A stretch of DNA of 64,000 nt, taken from Acanthornis magna (lineage: Eukaryota > Chordata > Aves > Passeriformes > Acanthizidae). Numbering within the stretch: position 1 is the first letter of the stretch; each line of letters begins with the position of its first letter. Under the pieces are notes generated by a model. That model was not told the origin of the DNA. It made no database searches and saw only the letters and a list, made by a program, of their open reading frames with translations. The stretch covers positions 62,001 through 126,000 of the forward strand of contig JAWUZG010000360.1 in assembly GCA_036785705.1 (NCBI GenBank). Reading direction: 5' to 3'. The position numbers and the translations under genes are program-made. Shown here in pieces: positions 52,990 through 64,000 of the stretch.

Positions 52990-53340
52990 TGTATCTGTCC
53001 TGTGAATTGGTCCCTGCTGGGAGAGACCAGAAAGGTCTGTGGTCTGTGCTGCTGGAGCACAATCTCGTTTTGCAAACTGAGGAGCTGGCTCAGGCTCATG
53101 ATGTTTGTTCTGACCCTCCCCCAGAATAGCCCATGTAGCATCAGAGTACCCCAAGCAGCATCTGTCCAGGTCCACGAGGCTGCTGCACCCAGGACAGGAC
53201 TCTCGACTGGACCAGAGCAGACCCCTGGAGAAAAGCAGCCCCTGAAGAAAAGCACCTTGTGCTGTGAGCAGCCCCTCCATGGCACTGCTCAGACTTCGAC
53301 CCTTACATGACTTTGCCGCTGAGTGATGCTTTGGCAGGCC
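52990..53340. other. Unidentified GC-richer patch with long frames on both strands
   Basis: Reverse frames of 129 codons (52896-53285) and 131 codons (52984-53379) and a forward frame of 102 codons (53002-53310) overlap. The sequence is moderately GC-rich, with a few CpGs (for example TCCACGAGG near 53172 and CTCGACTGG near 53203). I recognise no protein family and no repeat family. It may be a decayed LTR-type or other repeat, or chance. Confidence 0.35.
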
Positions 53341-54700
53341 ATGGAAAGGTGCCCTGGCACCTTTTCTCCAGTGCAGCACTTGTATGCCAGCCCCTCTTTC
53401 ACTGTAGCTAACCAGGATTTCCTGGAGTTTTTCTCATTTTCTACCTGTACTGTTTTGCTCCTGGAATGAATATTAGGAAGCAAGCACAGAATAGCATTTG
53501 ATAGACAGTGTGTCAGGCCTACTTACACCATTTTTTCCATAACACAGAGAAACTCCGGTTTATAATGGGAGTTCTAAGACAATTATAATTACCACAGCTC
53601 AGACTATGATGCTTCAACGGAAAGGAAATGGTGCTATTACAGGAATTTGAAAGATACCAAGAGAGGGGGGGATGCTTTCAGGATTTATTAGATGCTGCCA
53701 CTGTAATGCCCTTTCTTTGAGAAAACAGCACAGAGTACCACTCCCTGCTGATTCTAAAGCACAGTGAATGAGAGCACAGCTCACAATTATGGCAAACTTT
53801 GAAACCTGTCAGTCAAGGAGCAGAGCTGGTAATGCCAAACAAAACAGCAGATTTACACCTGGGAAATGAGGCTATAATGTAAGAAATACATTTTCTTTGC
53901 TCTCATTTATAACAGTAGTGGGAGAATTAACTACAGGGGATTCTTAGCATATTTACAAGACACTACAGGAGGCTTTTGGCATATTTACAAGCAACAATGG
54001 CATAATTTTACATGCAGAAGTTTAAATACTGTAAAGTCTGCTCTGTCTTTAGTTTGTGTGATTTAAGGCATCTGTATCCCCACCTTAAGTTTAAACAGCT
54101 ACATGCTCTATTAATTCGTTACACTCAAAGGGATTTTGAGATGAATTTTCTAAAAGCAGCAGGACATTCGGGTTTGGAATCTCTTTTTATTTTATTTAAT
54201 GCTTTGTTTTAAAAGGGGAAAGAAAAAGGCATTTTTAATGCTTCAAAATCACATGGGGTTTTTTTAGACTTTGTTTTTGTTTGCAAAAATAAAATGCTGA
54301 CACTAAAGATGTGTGCAGTAGCTTCAGACAGTTGAAGCCTGTTAAGCTGCTGGGCTTTACTTCTTTTACAGAGCAAGAACAAGAAATCAACGTATCTTCT
54401 ATTCCACTCTATGGTCTTGGGAAAGGAGACATGGAGGGGGATAGAAGGAACAGGATATATGACAGGAATATTCTGTGTCTGCTGTAAACTTGGTTGAATG
54501 CAAAAACCAAACTGGACCTGGCCCTAACAGGAATCTGTCATTTCCATTCTCCAGTTCTGGGGAGCCCAGGGCATGGGCTCACTGGACACGACCATACTCT
54601 GTGACATGTGTTTTGCAGCCAAACAGCGGTGGGGCTGAGGGGTGCTCAGATGGCAAGACTGGCTAAAGCTGCCTTTTGGTCACATCCATCTAACATTTTC
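53341..54700. other. Unique non-coding sequence
   Basis: No gene and no recognisable repeat. Frames are below 70 codons. Confidence 0.6.
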
Positions 54701-54711
54701 TTATTTGAAAT

Positions 54712-54760
54712 ATAAAACCTAGATTACGCAAATACCGATCGCACGGCTCCTAAATTTTTT
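54712..54760. promoter_or_regulatory. Short CpG-keeping element with a C/EBP-like site
   Basis: Four CpGs lie within 28 bases (54723-54750), including ATTACGCAAAT, which resembles a C/EBP site, and ACCGATCGCACGG, in sequence otherwise nearly free of CpG. Retained CpGs in AT-rich DNA suggest constraint or lack of methylation. No other support is visible. Confidence 0.25.
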
Positions 54761-57700
54761 GTGTAAGAAATCAAAGAGTTCATGTTAAAATGATGTCCTA
54801 AGGACAGGGCTCTGTACAATGTGTGAGCGCAATGACACACAGAACTCCTCTCTGAGACAGGCTGAAGGACCAAGCCTGATCATTTCCCCCATAGGAACAG
54901 AACCTACAGGAGCCACAGCAGTGTCTGCTCCCTGCCATACTGAAGCCCACAGTTTCTTATAACCTTGATCTGTGACATGTGACTACAGCCTGGGGATAAA
55001 AATCAGTTTCATGCCTCCTCTTTTACTCTATTTTAACACATTCACTTGCAGCAAGACTTGCTCAAGCCGAAAAGGAAAGACAAGACAGAAGACAGATTCA
55101 TCTTCACCTGAATTTAGGAATGCAACTGAGGGACTTGATAGCGAAACGTCCCCCAGAGCTCTCCTGGACAGGTACTCATGTCCCAAGAGTAAATTAGTCC
55201 ACCCACAATCAGCTTCAATTAAAAAAAAGAGAAAAAAACAGAATTATCAATTGCTTGAATTTGACACAAATTAACACTATCCAAAACAAAATATTGTAAT
55301 ATATATTTTTGGTAGACATTATTGTCTTTTACTGCTTTATAATGCATTTACATTTTTAATAAAATTCTGGATACATATCTATGCATAAAATTTCCTTCAA
55401 TTTTTTTATTAAGTCTAATAAAAATTCATTATATATTCATGCAATTTCAGGAAACTTACCAATTATTATGGTTGAACCTAGCCTGCAATATTTAATACTC
55501 ATAAAATATGTTCATTCATGATCATCAGTACACATAACATCAAAACAAAACCAAAATTTTCTGTATGTGGGTTTCTTTTGTAAAATAAATGCTTTAACCT
55601 CTCAGGTGCAGTGAGACACCAGAGGAGATAAAATCTGAAGCAGCTTTGTTATTTTTAGCTTAATTATGGCTCACCTCTGAAGGAAGGTGATGAAAAAGAA
55701 AGGAGAGTTTCAGAGGATAGAAACACTGGAGCTTAAGACAGACCCATTTTCTGGTTTTCTTTGAAAACCTATTTGAACAAGTTTGCTTGTGACAAAACCA
55801 AGGGGCAATGAATGCACAGCAGATCAGCCCTTCACACCAGCTGGAAGCAGCCTATGTGCCCTCCCCCAGCCCCACAGCTTCCTCCTCCCAGCATCTTTCA
55901 CATGAAACCCAAAATTCCCCTGCAGGACAGGCTTATAATTGCCACCTTCCATTACTCATAACAACACTGGCTAAATGATGGGCCAAACTCTGCCATCACT
56001 TAATTCTAAATACACCATTTCATTAAATTAAGGCAGAATCAAGATGTGGCACCGTATGTGTAGATTGTCTGTTCAGATTTTTGGCTATATATAGGAAGGA
56101 GGGGTTCAGTTCCTAAAGTTATGGCACTAAATCAGATGCCTGGGTTTCCTGATAGCATAATGTCAGTAAAATTTAGCACAGATGCTCCGATTTCTCTGTG
56201 CAAGTCCCAATTAAAGAGCCTAGGATTGCATGGCATGTGGGACTCCTGATCCAACCATAAATTCATGCACATTCACGCCCCTGCTGAAAGTAATTGTGAT
56301 TGTAAAATAGGATTTTGCCTCTAAAAATGAAGATGCTAATTTTGTGTGCCTGATACAATTCCTGCTGCCATTGCACCATGGTGGGAGCCACATTCTTTCA
56401 CAATTATTTCCTCATCTCTGCTCCGCTTTCCTTTCTTCTTACTGAGTACATGACTGAGTGCGTGCTGATCCACAAACCCCAGTAACTCAGAGCTCATGAA
56501 AACTGATCCCTTGCAGTGCCTCAACTACCATCATAAATAACTTGGATTTAGAGCCTGTTGCAAAGTAACAACACTGCCAAGTATTAAGCTAATAATTAAT
56601 TAGCTGAGTTTAGAAGTAGTCACTCTTCAACTTAATAAATTGTAACTGGTGGAAACAGAGTCAAAGTCCACCTCTAATAAGAGATATACTACACTGCCAT
56701 ACATGTAACCGTTCAATACAACTCAAAATGTGCCAGTTAAGTATCCCTGAGTATATCAATTTAGTTATCTGGATTATTTACTACTGCAGGATGTGTCACT
56801 TTGGTACTATTCATATTACTCACCTTTACTGTGTATACATTTCATATTCAATGAAAACCTATATTTATGAAATGATTAAGTGATACAGGATCTCTAAGGC
56901 CCCTTACACAGTAAAATACTTTGATAGCATATGGTCTGACATACAATTATTTTACTCTTTGATTTATTTATATGCTGTAAACTAAAAATATTTAGGAAGT
57001 TATCTTCTAGATTGTGAATAACGGTCTATAAGAATCTGGCATTATTGCTATTTTATTCAGAAAACTACTATTATACACAGTCTTGTCTCAGATATGTTGC
57101 TCCATTTGTATGACTTTACCATTTTATATTAATACACCTAGAGCAGTTTAGGGTTTCATTTAGGTCTATTTAACTTTTTTTTTTTTTTTTGGGGTGGTGT
57201 ATAAAGCAGCTTGACTCACCTTCCATCTTTATTGGCATTTTTACAGAACAAAATTCGATGCCTACTCTATCAATCTTCACACAGATAGGTAATTTTTTTA
57301 CTCACAATTTGTGTTGCCTTTGAAAGGCTCCACATTATTTACTTGTACATAAATGGTATGCCAGCCTGAGACTCAAGGGAGGATTTCCTTACTTCAAAAA
57401 TTTTACACTTTTGAAAAAACTACCTACGGAACACCATACACAATTGTGGGATGCCCAGTGCCCCTCAGTTCATCCCTTCAAAAAACAGAGGAGCTGGCAG
57501 AGGTGATGTGGTGAATTTTCAGACATAGTAGCTTGGAAATCAGCCCAGACTGCATCTGTGTCCTTGCAGTCTCCAGGAAGGCATTTTTCAGTGGATGCTG
57601 TAGCCCTGGGCACAGTGCATTTGCTTGCAAAGTGATATCAAGAATCACATTTGCAACAAGTAAAACCTGAGCTATATTGATATCCTAATACACTGCAGAA

Positions 57701-60700
57701 TGACTTCTGAAAGTAATTTTCTGAGTTTTAAGACTGTTGAAAGCTAACAGCAAACTTCTAGAACATAAATAATACTTTTTTAACTTGTTGCAAATGCACA
57801 GTGATACCTTTCCACAAAGAATGCTGCCTTTTAAGATCAATTTTAATGCATTCAAAATATATTCAAACTTCTGTAGGAGAGAGTATTGAATTCTACTAGC
57901 AGTTTTCCTGTCCTGGGGGAATATGCCCAGAATCTTCTTCATTTCATATCAGGGAGACCATATAAATTAGAAAAATAGGAGACAATAGACTAAATTCTTA
58001 ATAGTCACATAGTGCATATGCATTATTTACAAGGCAAAAGGGTTAAGTATTAGAAAAGTTGAAACCAGCTCCCATACTAAAGAAAGGGATATTTGAGATA
58101 AGATTACGTGACTCCAATACTAATCTTTTAGGTATTTTAAATTCAAATTCTATTCAGTAAAAAACACTGTAGATCATTGTATATTTATGAACAGTAGCCA
58201 AAAACACCTCTTCAATTTTATCATTAATAGAGTTGGAATAGGTCAAAATCAACTTAAATTAAGAGGACTGAATGAAAGAATAAAGGCTTGTAAATTCAAA
58301 TTCTTTTGTTTGTAAAGCCTGATTAGAAAAACGTGTAACAAAAAATTACCCCAAATTGCAAACATCTTGTGAAAAAGACCATCACTGGTTTACTAGGTTT
58401 GGACCTGTCACATTGGTTTCTGAGCAGGCACCTTCAAAACCACATGACCTCTCCAGTGGAAGGGAGAGAATTACAGTTTCCACACGCAGATTTTGACTCA
58501 CTCTGTTGTTGCAGCACAAGAACTTTGTTTCGGTCACACAGTGTTTGACCAACTCTGTCTCTTACAGACATCACAGAGTAGAAGGGATCTTTGGCATGCC
58601 AGGATGAGGCTAAACCTCTGCTTTAGTAAGCTGCTAAAAATGAGGTAGTACAATGTCACTGAGAGGTGGGAGAGGCACAGTGTTTCTCTTATGGAGACAG
58701 TGCAAAGTCCATTCTCGAGTCTTCCTGGCAGCACACCCGGAAAACCAAAAACAACCCAAGAACACTAAGAAGGAATCACCAAAGGTCAAGTCAGCACCTG
58801 TCTCCTCCAGCTTTGTGAGGCAGCCCAGGTGCCCTCTTCCTTCTGAGTGATGTACCCTGCAAAGCACTCAACTCACTGCCCACTGCACTTTGTCCTCCAG
58901 TTTCACCAAATGAAGTTTTTTTCAAAGAAGACCAACACAAAACAATAGTACTCAAACACCTAACACTGAAATATTTACTCTCTTTTCTGTTGCACTAATT
59001 GTCATCCTTTGATATGCTTGCTTTAAGCAAGAAAACTTCTGTGAAGCTAGTAGAATAGCCAAGTCTCTATTTTCAAACACTGCTATTCCTAAATATTTAC
59101 AGTATAAAAGGCCTGACATGCAATCTATCCTGGGAAAGTGTCAGAAAACAACCTGCAACATATTAAAATTTTGTTCATTATTGCATAAACCATCAAATGC
59201 CAAGTACCTCACTTCAAAGAAAATAAATCATTAAAATCCATTCTAGCTTCCTAGTCCTCCAAAAGTCTCCTTAACAGATCTATCGTGCCACCACAAGAGA
59301 GAAGCCACAGATGGCTTCATGCTACAGACTTTGCTCACCATCTACTGCTAGAACATTTTTGTGTCATTCTCTGCCTCCCCACAAAATGTCCCAGCCTGGT
59401 GAAGATCAGATACAGAGATCAACAAAAGCTAGAACAACACTGGTGGTGATGCTATACATTATTTACTCATTTTAAAAAAAGAAAAAAATACTGCGAAGCT
59501 TACAGCAAATAGCACTGCTGACCCTCTTCACCAGTAAGTAGGACCTCTGGAGGTACCAGGGCAAAGTGCTGAGCAGCAGTGCCTTGGAAGAAGTGAAGAG
59601 CAAGGGAGCAGCACCAAGACAGTGTCTTCCCTCTCTTTCTCCCCAGCGCCACTAGGTAAGAACAGGGACTGAAGGATTCTCCAAGTGCCTTGAAAACAAC
59701 CAGAACTGACCTGAAGAGCTTTGCCTTTGTGGTGAAGCTCTTCAGCTAAACACATGCAAAGGCAGGGACTGTTTTCATGCTGGAGTTGGGCATCCCCTGG
59801 GAGAGCTCAGGATGACCCATGTGGCACTCAGGGGGTCACTACTGCAACATTCTCTTTAACACACAGAGCAACTTTAAAAGAATTTCTGTCTTAGGGAGTG
59901 GGCTTTTCATTTTGCAATGAATGAAAATAACTTGTGCTACTGTTTCAACACAGGAGAATCTATAATATAAATTGGTACTCTTAGCTGCCATGATATTCTA
60001 CTTATCCATATAATTTTACATCTTCTTACAAACTCTTCTGTAACATCATTTTATCATGCATTCCTACCAGTGTGAGAATGCCTTCTATTGAATGACTTTC
60101 AGATTTTGGTTTTTACTGTTCAGAACAGGGAAAATCTTGTTTGTTCAAAATTAATTTTTAAAAAATTTTAAAAATAAACTGAAATATCACTATTCCATAT
60201 TAAAAACAAAATCAGTTTGTATTTTTGTTATGAATAGCTGATGAAAATCAGTAGCTCTACTAAAAAGGTGTCTCTGCTTCACAGACGTAGAATTCAAGAA
60301 AACATGAGACACTCTTCGTTACATGCACATGAGGTAATAACACTCATACTTGTGTATCAAATAAATTACTAGAGAGATATAAAGACTATTTATATTTTAA
60401 CACACATGTTGCATAACAGCTAGTTAGTTAGATGGAAAACCTCCTGGTCTCTCTTCAATCTATAGGATCAAAAATATTTTCCTAATTAGTAAGTAAGATC
60501 ATAACAGTTTTGAGGAAATTTCTGCTGCGCTAATATGGAAATCTTTCATTCCCTAAAGATGAAAGTTTTATGTGGTAAATAAATGTAGAACTTGTAGTCA
60601 TAACAATGTAAGAAGTGAAAATGCCTAAGATGCAAGAAGACTTGTCCTAATGTGCACATTAGTCATTTGTTTGAAAGCATTTCATTCTTCCCCTCCCCTT

Positions 60701-61620
60701 TTAATGCATATTGCACAACATTAGCATTGCTCCATATGAAATGGCTAATAGTTCAGGATTCTTGAAGTAATTTTAAATCAAACTCTTCTGGAAGCTTCTT
60801 TCCTTTCTTTTCTTAAAATACTGCTTAATTTTGGAAAACAAGCAGCATGGTATGATACAACAGCATCCGCAAAACTAAGGCGAAAATCCCACTCAATCAG
60901 CCCATGTAAACCCCTATGACTACCTACTCCTGCAAGCTAACTGCACATTCCACGTATTTGGTTCACAGATTAAAACATTTGACAAACAGGCAATGCCCAG
61001 TGACTGTTAAATGGACATGGTTTAGCTCCTCAACAGGACATAGCATAACACACTATGCATTGTGGAAGAAGACAGAGCAGAAGGAGACAGAAGCAGCAAA
61101 GAGACCAAACCAGGATGTTCTTCTGAGATGTCTGAAGCCAGACCTGCCCTGCCTGGCAGGGAAAACACCTTCTCATCATGTGGTTTCACAGGCTGAAGAA
61201 TCTTCCAGGTCCTAAGAAATTCAAGTATGCATCTACATTTAACTTGGTTGTAAAATAAAATAATAACAAATTAAATCCTACAGTGCTGCCCCTCATTACT
61301 GCCCTGCACTATCAGTGTTCTATCACAAAGTGTATCTTGGCACATGCATGGCACATGCACATGTGTATCTACAGATTGATTCTTTGTGAGGCTTTGTGAC
61401 CTCTAAGAAGCATTTGTTTCTACTGCCCACAGGCATGCAATATGCTTTGCCTGTGCTTATTCGCCCTGAAATCCAGCACTCCCGAGGCTACAGCACCACT
61501 GTAAGGTCTGCAACTTACCAACCCATTCCACATAGGATGTCTCAAATGATTACTAGATATTATTTTGGGCAACTCTACAGAGAGCCTTATTTTTACATAG
61601 TATTACCACATCTCATAAAA
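54761..61620. other. Unique non-coding sequence
   Basis: No gene is supported. The part at 56180-56330, with CCCAATTAAAGAG, CATAAATTCATGCAC and AGTAATTGTGATTG, has the look of a conserved element. There is a T16 run at 57175-57190 and a perfect 16-bp palindrome at 60647-60662. GC-richer parts at 55840-55930 and 59530-59830 show no informative frames. Confidence 0.5.
60647..60662. repeat. Perfect 16-bp palindrome
   Basis: CTAATGTGCACATTAG equals its own reverse complement. It places two TAAT cores in inverted orientation around GTGCAC, a possible binding site for a homeodomain or other dimer. Chance is possible. Confidence 0.85.
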
Positions 61621-61660
61621 TAATAAAATCATTAAGGCTGGAAAAGATTATGCCCCTGTC
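61621..61660 (-). mobile_element. Very short CR1 3' tail, reverse
   Basis: AAAATCATTAAGGCTGGAAA followed by AGATTATGCC resembles the reversed CR1 3' end 'aatcattaaggttggaaaagacctctaagatcat'. Only about 35 bases align, so the call is tentative. Confidence 0.45.
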
Positions 61661-61861
61661 ATGACTTCCTGTTATTTATGATTTCTGTTATTTTCCTGCC
61701 TTCATTTTAGATTTTACTCTAGCTGCCCTTTCCAAACCAATTTTCATATAACTGGACATTTTAGCACATATTTCATTTGCTTGCAGGTGTCAAGGAAGTG
61801 GAGTCAGAAAGAGCATGATTTTTGTTGTTCAAGACACAGATGTACCCACTTCCAGAGAATA

Positions 61862-61988
61862 ATTCCTTCCTTCCTTCCGCACCATTCCTTCCTTCCGCAC
61901 CATTCCTTCCTTCCGCACCATTCCTTCCTTCCGCACCATTCCTTCCTTCCTTCCTTCCGCACCATTCCTTCCTTCCTTCCTTCCTTCC
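61862..61988. repeat. 18-bp minisatellite with nested TTCC expansion
   Basis: The unit ATTCCTTCCTTCCGCACC occurs in five complete copies plus a sixth ending in C4. Copy lengths are 22, 18, 18, 18 and 26, that is, 18 plus multiples of 4, so the tetranucleotide TTCC core also varies within units. The strand is strongly pyrimidine-rich. The frames across it (91 and 86 codons forward, 80 reverse) are only the repeat read as Phe-Leu-Pro-His-His-Ser or its antisense and are not genes. Confidence 0.95.
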
Positions 61989-63089
61989 CCTTGATTTACT
62001 TTCTTTTCAGCCTTTCCTGTATTTGGCAATATTTTTCTTCTACTACACGTGTTTAAAGAAATCAGAAACAAAAATGCAGTAGCAGATTTCTGAAGCCTCC
62101 TTTTCCCAGTGTCACCTAGCCTGAATTAATTGTAGATATATTGATCACTTTTCCATTTCCACACAGATTTCTGCTTTCTACTTATTTCCATATTCTCTGT
62201 ATCATTTCCTTCTCTTTTGTCAATTCTTTTTCTCTCATCATTGGCCCCTGACACCACCTCATTCCATTCAGTTCAATACTTCATTCAGCATATTAGTGAC
62301 AAAAGACATAAACAAGTGCCTTTTCCCTCTCAAAAAAGATGTCACTGTTAACAGGCACTTTAATAGACAATTTAGAGACCCTGTGTGAACAAGGATTACT
62401 GACCTTTCTCACATGCAACTTGTTAATGAAAATGATCGATGTAGAGAAACTTTTTCTGGGGTATCAAGACCACTTATGATGATGTATGTACAGTGCATTA
62501 TATTTGATTCACACTCCTAGATTTTAAGCTTACTGCAGAAAGGCTCTTTTTCGGAGTGATCATTACTCATGCAAAATACCTCATATGGCTTTGTAGAACC
62601 TGAAAATCTATATGAATTTCCATCAGAACTCCTGCTTAGCATGAAACAACAGTTGCTGTTCCGGAAGAACAAAAAGTTACTCCTCAGGCTTTCAGCACAT
62701 GTTTTTAGTAGTAGAGCATCTTCCTCAGTGGCCTATCTTTTCTCAGGCTTGTCCTGAAAATCCTACATTCTTTAACCAGCATAGGATCAACGTCAGAAAT
62801 TATTAAACTTGCTTCCTCAGCATCATAGCACTTCCCCAGAAACTCCAACTGCTGTCAGCAGTACAAGCTTTAAAGGCACCTGAGTAGACTGCCGGCAGTT
62901 TTATGAGAGAGAAAAAAAGATGATAAGCAAACACTTCTCAGCCAGACCTACCTTGTCCAACTCTTTTTCATATCAAAGCTAAAAAAATGTACAAAAACCC
63001 TGTCACCATTTCAGCTAATCAAATTCTGTGGTTGCTGGCGTGTGTGTGCACACACTGACCTCTATAATGTCATGACTTTCAGGTTGCTC
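61989..63089. other. Unique non-coding sequence
   Basis: No gene and no recognisable repeat. AT-rich with short frames only. Confidence 0.6.
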
Positions 63090-63240
63090 ATTGATTTCCA
63101 GGAATCAAAAATGTGATGCAAATAAGGAATTGCGAGTCAATTAGCTCTTATCACGAGCTCACAGTCTGCGGCAATGGGATGACACGCGGCTCTGCATAAC
63201 AATTGGAAACAAGGCTTTTCCAGCCAGGTAAATGTCCTCA
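63090..63240. promoter_or_regulatory. Candidate conserved enhancer: octamer, homeodomain and SOX sites
   Basis: An exact POU octamer ATGCAAAT lies at 63116-63123, CAATTAG at 63138-63144 and a SOX-type AACAATTG at 63198-63205. Five CpGs are kept within about 60 bases (63132-63188). Complexity is high with no repeat similarity. Conservation is inferred from these properties only. Enhancer activity is not shown. Confidence 0.4.
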
Positions 63241-63479
63241 AAGGCAAGACGTGTCCCCTTTCACAAAAAGAGATGCAGTCAGCAACATGATTAAAGCCTC
63301 TGCACATGATACAGGACTGATTTTAACATTTGTCAGCAATTTCACATGGTATGAGCCCTCCCTTCCCACTTATCCTGTACATGAGATACCAGTGTAATCA
63401 CAGTTTCAGTCTGCACACAGAAGGAAAGCTTTTCTTTCCCTCCTTATTACTCTTCAATTCCATCACTGCCAGCTAACTG

Positions 63480-63860
63480 TAATGAAACTATTTGGAGCTT
63501 CTTTAAAATGCCTATCATTTACCATATGTTCATTTAATTTTTAAGAGACGGCTATATCGTGCAAGTCGCAATTTTTCGCCTACCAATATATGCCATTAAA
63601 ATGAATATTCATGTGGCATCACCTACCAGAGTCATTAAAAGGCTTGTAAACATAGCCCAGCAGTGCCTCTGGCACTCTTAAATGATGAACTTTAACTCTC
63701 TGTCTGCAAGTGCTAATCTCAGTATCAACAGAAAAATAAATTATTGGCATCAATTATCATAATTTATCAGTTTCATCAGCAAACTGGGATTTTTATAGTA
63801 CCTCCAGCATGCACTTACCTTTATTAAAACTCATTCAGAAGTTACCCTTGACTCGTCCAC
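63480..63860. promoter_or_regulatory. Candidate conserved enhancer: dense TAAT/ATTA cores and a POU-like palindrome
   Basis: The block contains many ATTA/TAAT cores, a forkhead site TGTAAACA at 63645-63652 and the perfect 12-bp palindrome ATGAATATTCAT at 63601-63612. Four CpGs lie in 63546-63580. The stretch CATCAATTATCATAATTTAT at 63749-63768 is typical of conserved developmental non-coding elements. I infer constraint from composition and motif density. A multi-species alignment would decide. Confidence 0.4.
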
Positions 63861-63982
63861 ACAAACACAAAACCACTTTAAATACATTGTAATTTTTGTT
63901 TATAGATTTCATGTAATTGTCATTATCAGAAAGGAAACCTTATTTTTTTAATTACAGAAATTTTACCATTTATTATCTTAAA

Positions 63983-64000
63983 TCACAGAATCACAGAATG
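63983..64000 (-). mobile_element. CR1 3' terminus, reverse, cut by the window end
   Basis: ATCACAGAATCACAGAATG is the reversed terminal octamer-like repeat of CR1 (ATTCTGTG units). The body of the element would lie to the right of the window. Confidence 0.75.

Noticed and set aside
58641..58650. TGAGGTAGTA, identical to the start of let-7
   Set aside because: The remaining bases differ from let-7 and no complementary arm is present within 80 bases on either side.
61781..62082. Forward frames of 91 and 86 codons with repeated Phe-Leu-Pro-His-His-Ser, and an 80-codon reverse frame
   Set aside because: They are only the 18-bp minisatellite read in frame, since 18 is divisible by three. The flanks show no coding signal.
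1..64000. CRISPR arrays, insertion sequences, operons, prokaryotic promoters
   Set aside because: Nothing of bacterial type is present. The CR1 content and base composition show vertebrate nuclear DNA.

Overview
This window reads as non-coding nuclear DNA of an amniote, most likely a bird. The evidence is the repeat content: every interspersed repeat I can recognise is a CR1 LINE fragment, seen from its 3' tails, its 3'-terminal block, or decayed ORF2. I see no Alu, L1, B1/B2 or other mammalian repeat signature. Repeat density is low, the sequence is AT-rich, CpG is depleted, and A, T, G or C runs are common. A turtle or crocodilian is less likely but cannot be excluded from the sequence alone.

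I find no protein-coding gene, rRNA or tRNA that I can support. Open frames are short (up to about 156 codons) and lie mainly in GC-richer patches, often open on both strands, or inside CR1 remnants. None shows a recognisable domain, a codon pattern or a convincing exon boundary. The window is best read as part of a gene desert or a very long intron. A small exon or a long non-coding RNA could be present without being visible here.

Layout. 1-2919: AT-rich unique sequence with a 37-bp duplication and a palindrome/hairpin pair near 1447-1498. 2920-3400: forward CR1. 3401-12741: unique sequence with a GC-rich patch (4205-4400), a POU-like ATGCAT cluster (6852-6909) and a three-CCAAT hairpin (9998-10044). 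12742-13400: old reverse CR1, then a purine tract with a G15 run directly beside the only CpG-island-like segment (13049-13320). 13401-27079: mostly unique sequence with CR1 tails at 19795 and 21207. 27080-27790: two CR1 pieces in opposite orientation. 30795-31330: an old forward CR1 reverse-transcriptase segment. 31331-48315: unique sequence with a candidate regulatory block at 35690-35815. 48316-48883: a rearranged CR1 carrying the end of its endonuclease domain joined to its 3' end, head-to-head with a forward CR1 tail. 48884-61600: unique sequence with an unidentified GC-rich patch (52990-53340), a CpG-keeping stretch at 54723 and a perfect 16-bp palindrome at 60647. 61862-61988: an 18-bp minisatellite. 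63090-63860: the best candidate conserved regulatory sequence. A further reverse CR1 tail runs off the right edge at 63983.

No genes could be shown to work together, and I did not find a new multi-gene system. The points most worth checking are the rearranged CR1 at 48.3-48.9 kb, the isolated CpG-island-like segment beside a G15 purine tract, and the homeodomain/POU/SOX-rich block at the right end.
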